Positions 6,063 through 6,212 of a stretch of 6,212 bases of DNA are shown one piece after another. The notes under the pieces are model-generated. The model made no database searches and was not told where the DNA came from. It saw nothing but the letters and a program-made list of their open reading frames with translations. The position numbers and the translations under genes are program-made. Position 1 is the first letter of the stretch. Every line of letters begins with the position of its first letter. The DNA is taken from assembly GCA_900548485.1 (NCBI GenBank), contig URKL01000112.1:1-6212 (forward strand), written 5' to 3'. This DNA is from an uncultured Succinatimonas sp. GTDB taxonomy: Bacteria; Pseudomonadota; Gammaproteobacteria; Enterobacterales; Succinivibrionaceae.

Positions 6063-6077
6063 GGTATGTTCCATACC
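6063..6077. repeat. Perfect inverted repeat at the 5' edge of 6S RNA
   Basis: GGTATG-TTC-CATACC has perfect 6-bp arms around 3 bases. It lies between the predicted ssrS promoter and the base of the 6S closing stem, so it is either a 5' leader hairpin of the precursor or a protein site at the transcription start. Confidence 0.6.
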
Positions 6078-6085
6078 ATGCCTTT

Positions 6086-6114
6086 ATTTTATAATCTTCT
6101 GCGATAACAGGCAA
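6086..6114 (-). promoter_or_regulatory. Predicted sigma-70 promoter of ssrS
   Basis: On the minus strand, TTGCCT (6114-6109) is followed after 17 bases by TAAAAT (6091-6086). An overlapping TATAAA lies at 6093-6088. Transcription would start near 6078, about 15 nt before the 6S closing stem, so a short leader would need trimming. Confidence 0.55.
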
Positions 6115-6212
6115 TATAAATATATTATTTTTAAATAAAAATTTGAAAATACTTTAAATTTGAGAATCAGTTCAAACACCTTATTTAAAGATCTTAATTT
6201 TTAAAAATTTTA

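Noticed and set aside
6196..6209. AATTTTTAAAAATT palindrome at the right edge
   Set aside because: Low-complexity A/T runs give such palindromes readily; not enough flanking sequence to interpret.

Overview
The window is AT-rich (roughly one third G+C by eye) and carries one compact plus-strand operon for uptake and breakdown of an organophosphonate. It is followed by a minus-strand 6S RNA gene that does not show up as an ORF. The 6S RNA is close to the enterobacterial type, including the first ten bases of the pRNA template. With the Sec/lipoprotein-type binding protein and the densely overlapping genes, this suggests a low-GC gammaproteobacterium. A host-associated anaerobic relative such as the Succinivibrionaceae would fit, but that placement is inference.

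Layout. Positions 1-29 (minus strand) may be the first ten codons of a divergent gene; they end in Arg-Phe-Ala-Pro, as at the start of glutamyl-tRNA synthetases. Positions 30-323 are an AT-rich divergent control region. It holds a candidate leftward promoter, possible IHF-type sites and, just before the operon, a striking 53-bp dyad with two near-identical 20-bp arms. The operon follows: phnX (324-1121, phosphonoacetaldehyde hydrolase), an iron-dependent alcohol dehydrogenase (1132-2250), phnD (2278-3216, phosphonate-binding lipoprotein), phnC (3240-4022, ATPase) and two different phnE permeases (4015-4812 and 4809-5642). A strong intrinsic terminator closes it at 5671-5698. Positions 5699-5872 hold only a dubious 23-codon ORF. 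The 6S RNA gene ssrS lies at about 5873-6062 on the minus strand, with its own promoter at 6086-6114. Positions 6115-6212 are AT-rich and show nothing I can call.

How the genes work together. PhnD captures the substrate outside the inner membrane, a PhnE1/PhnE2 pair forms the channel and PhnC powers import. PhnX cleaves the C-P bond of phosphonoacetaldehyde to acetaldehyde and phosphate. The usual partner that makes phosphonoacetaldehyde, the 2-aminoethylphosphonate transaminase PhnW, is absent from the window, and an iron alcohol dehydrogenase occupies its place. Either phnW is elsewhere and the dehydrogenase only disposes of acetaldehyde, or the dehydrogenase itself makes phosphonoacetaldehyde from 2-hydroxyethylphosphonate. 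The second possibility is the most interesting biological hypothesis here. No mobile element, CRISPR array, tRNA or rRNA is visible.
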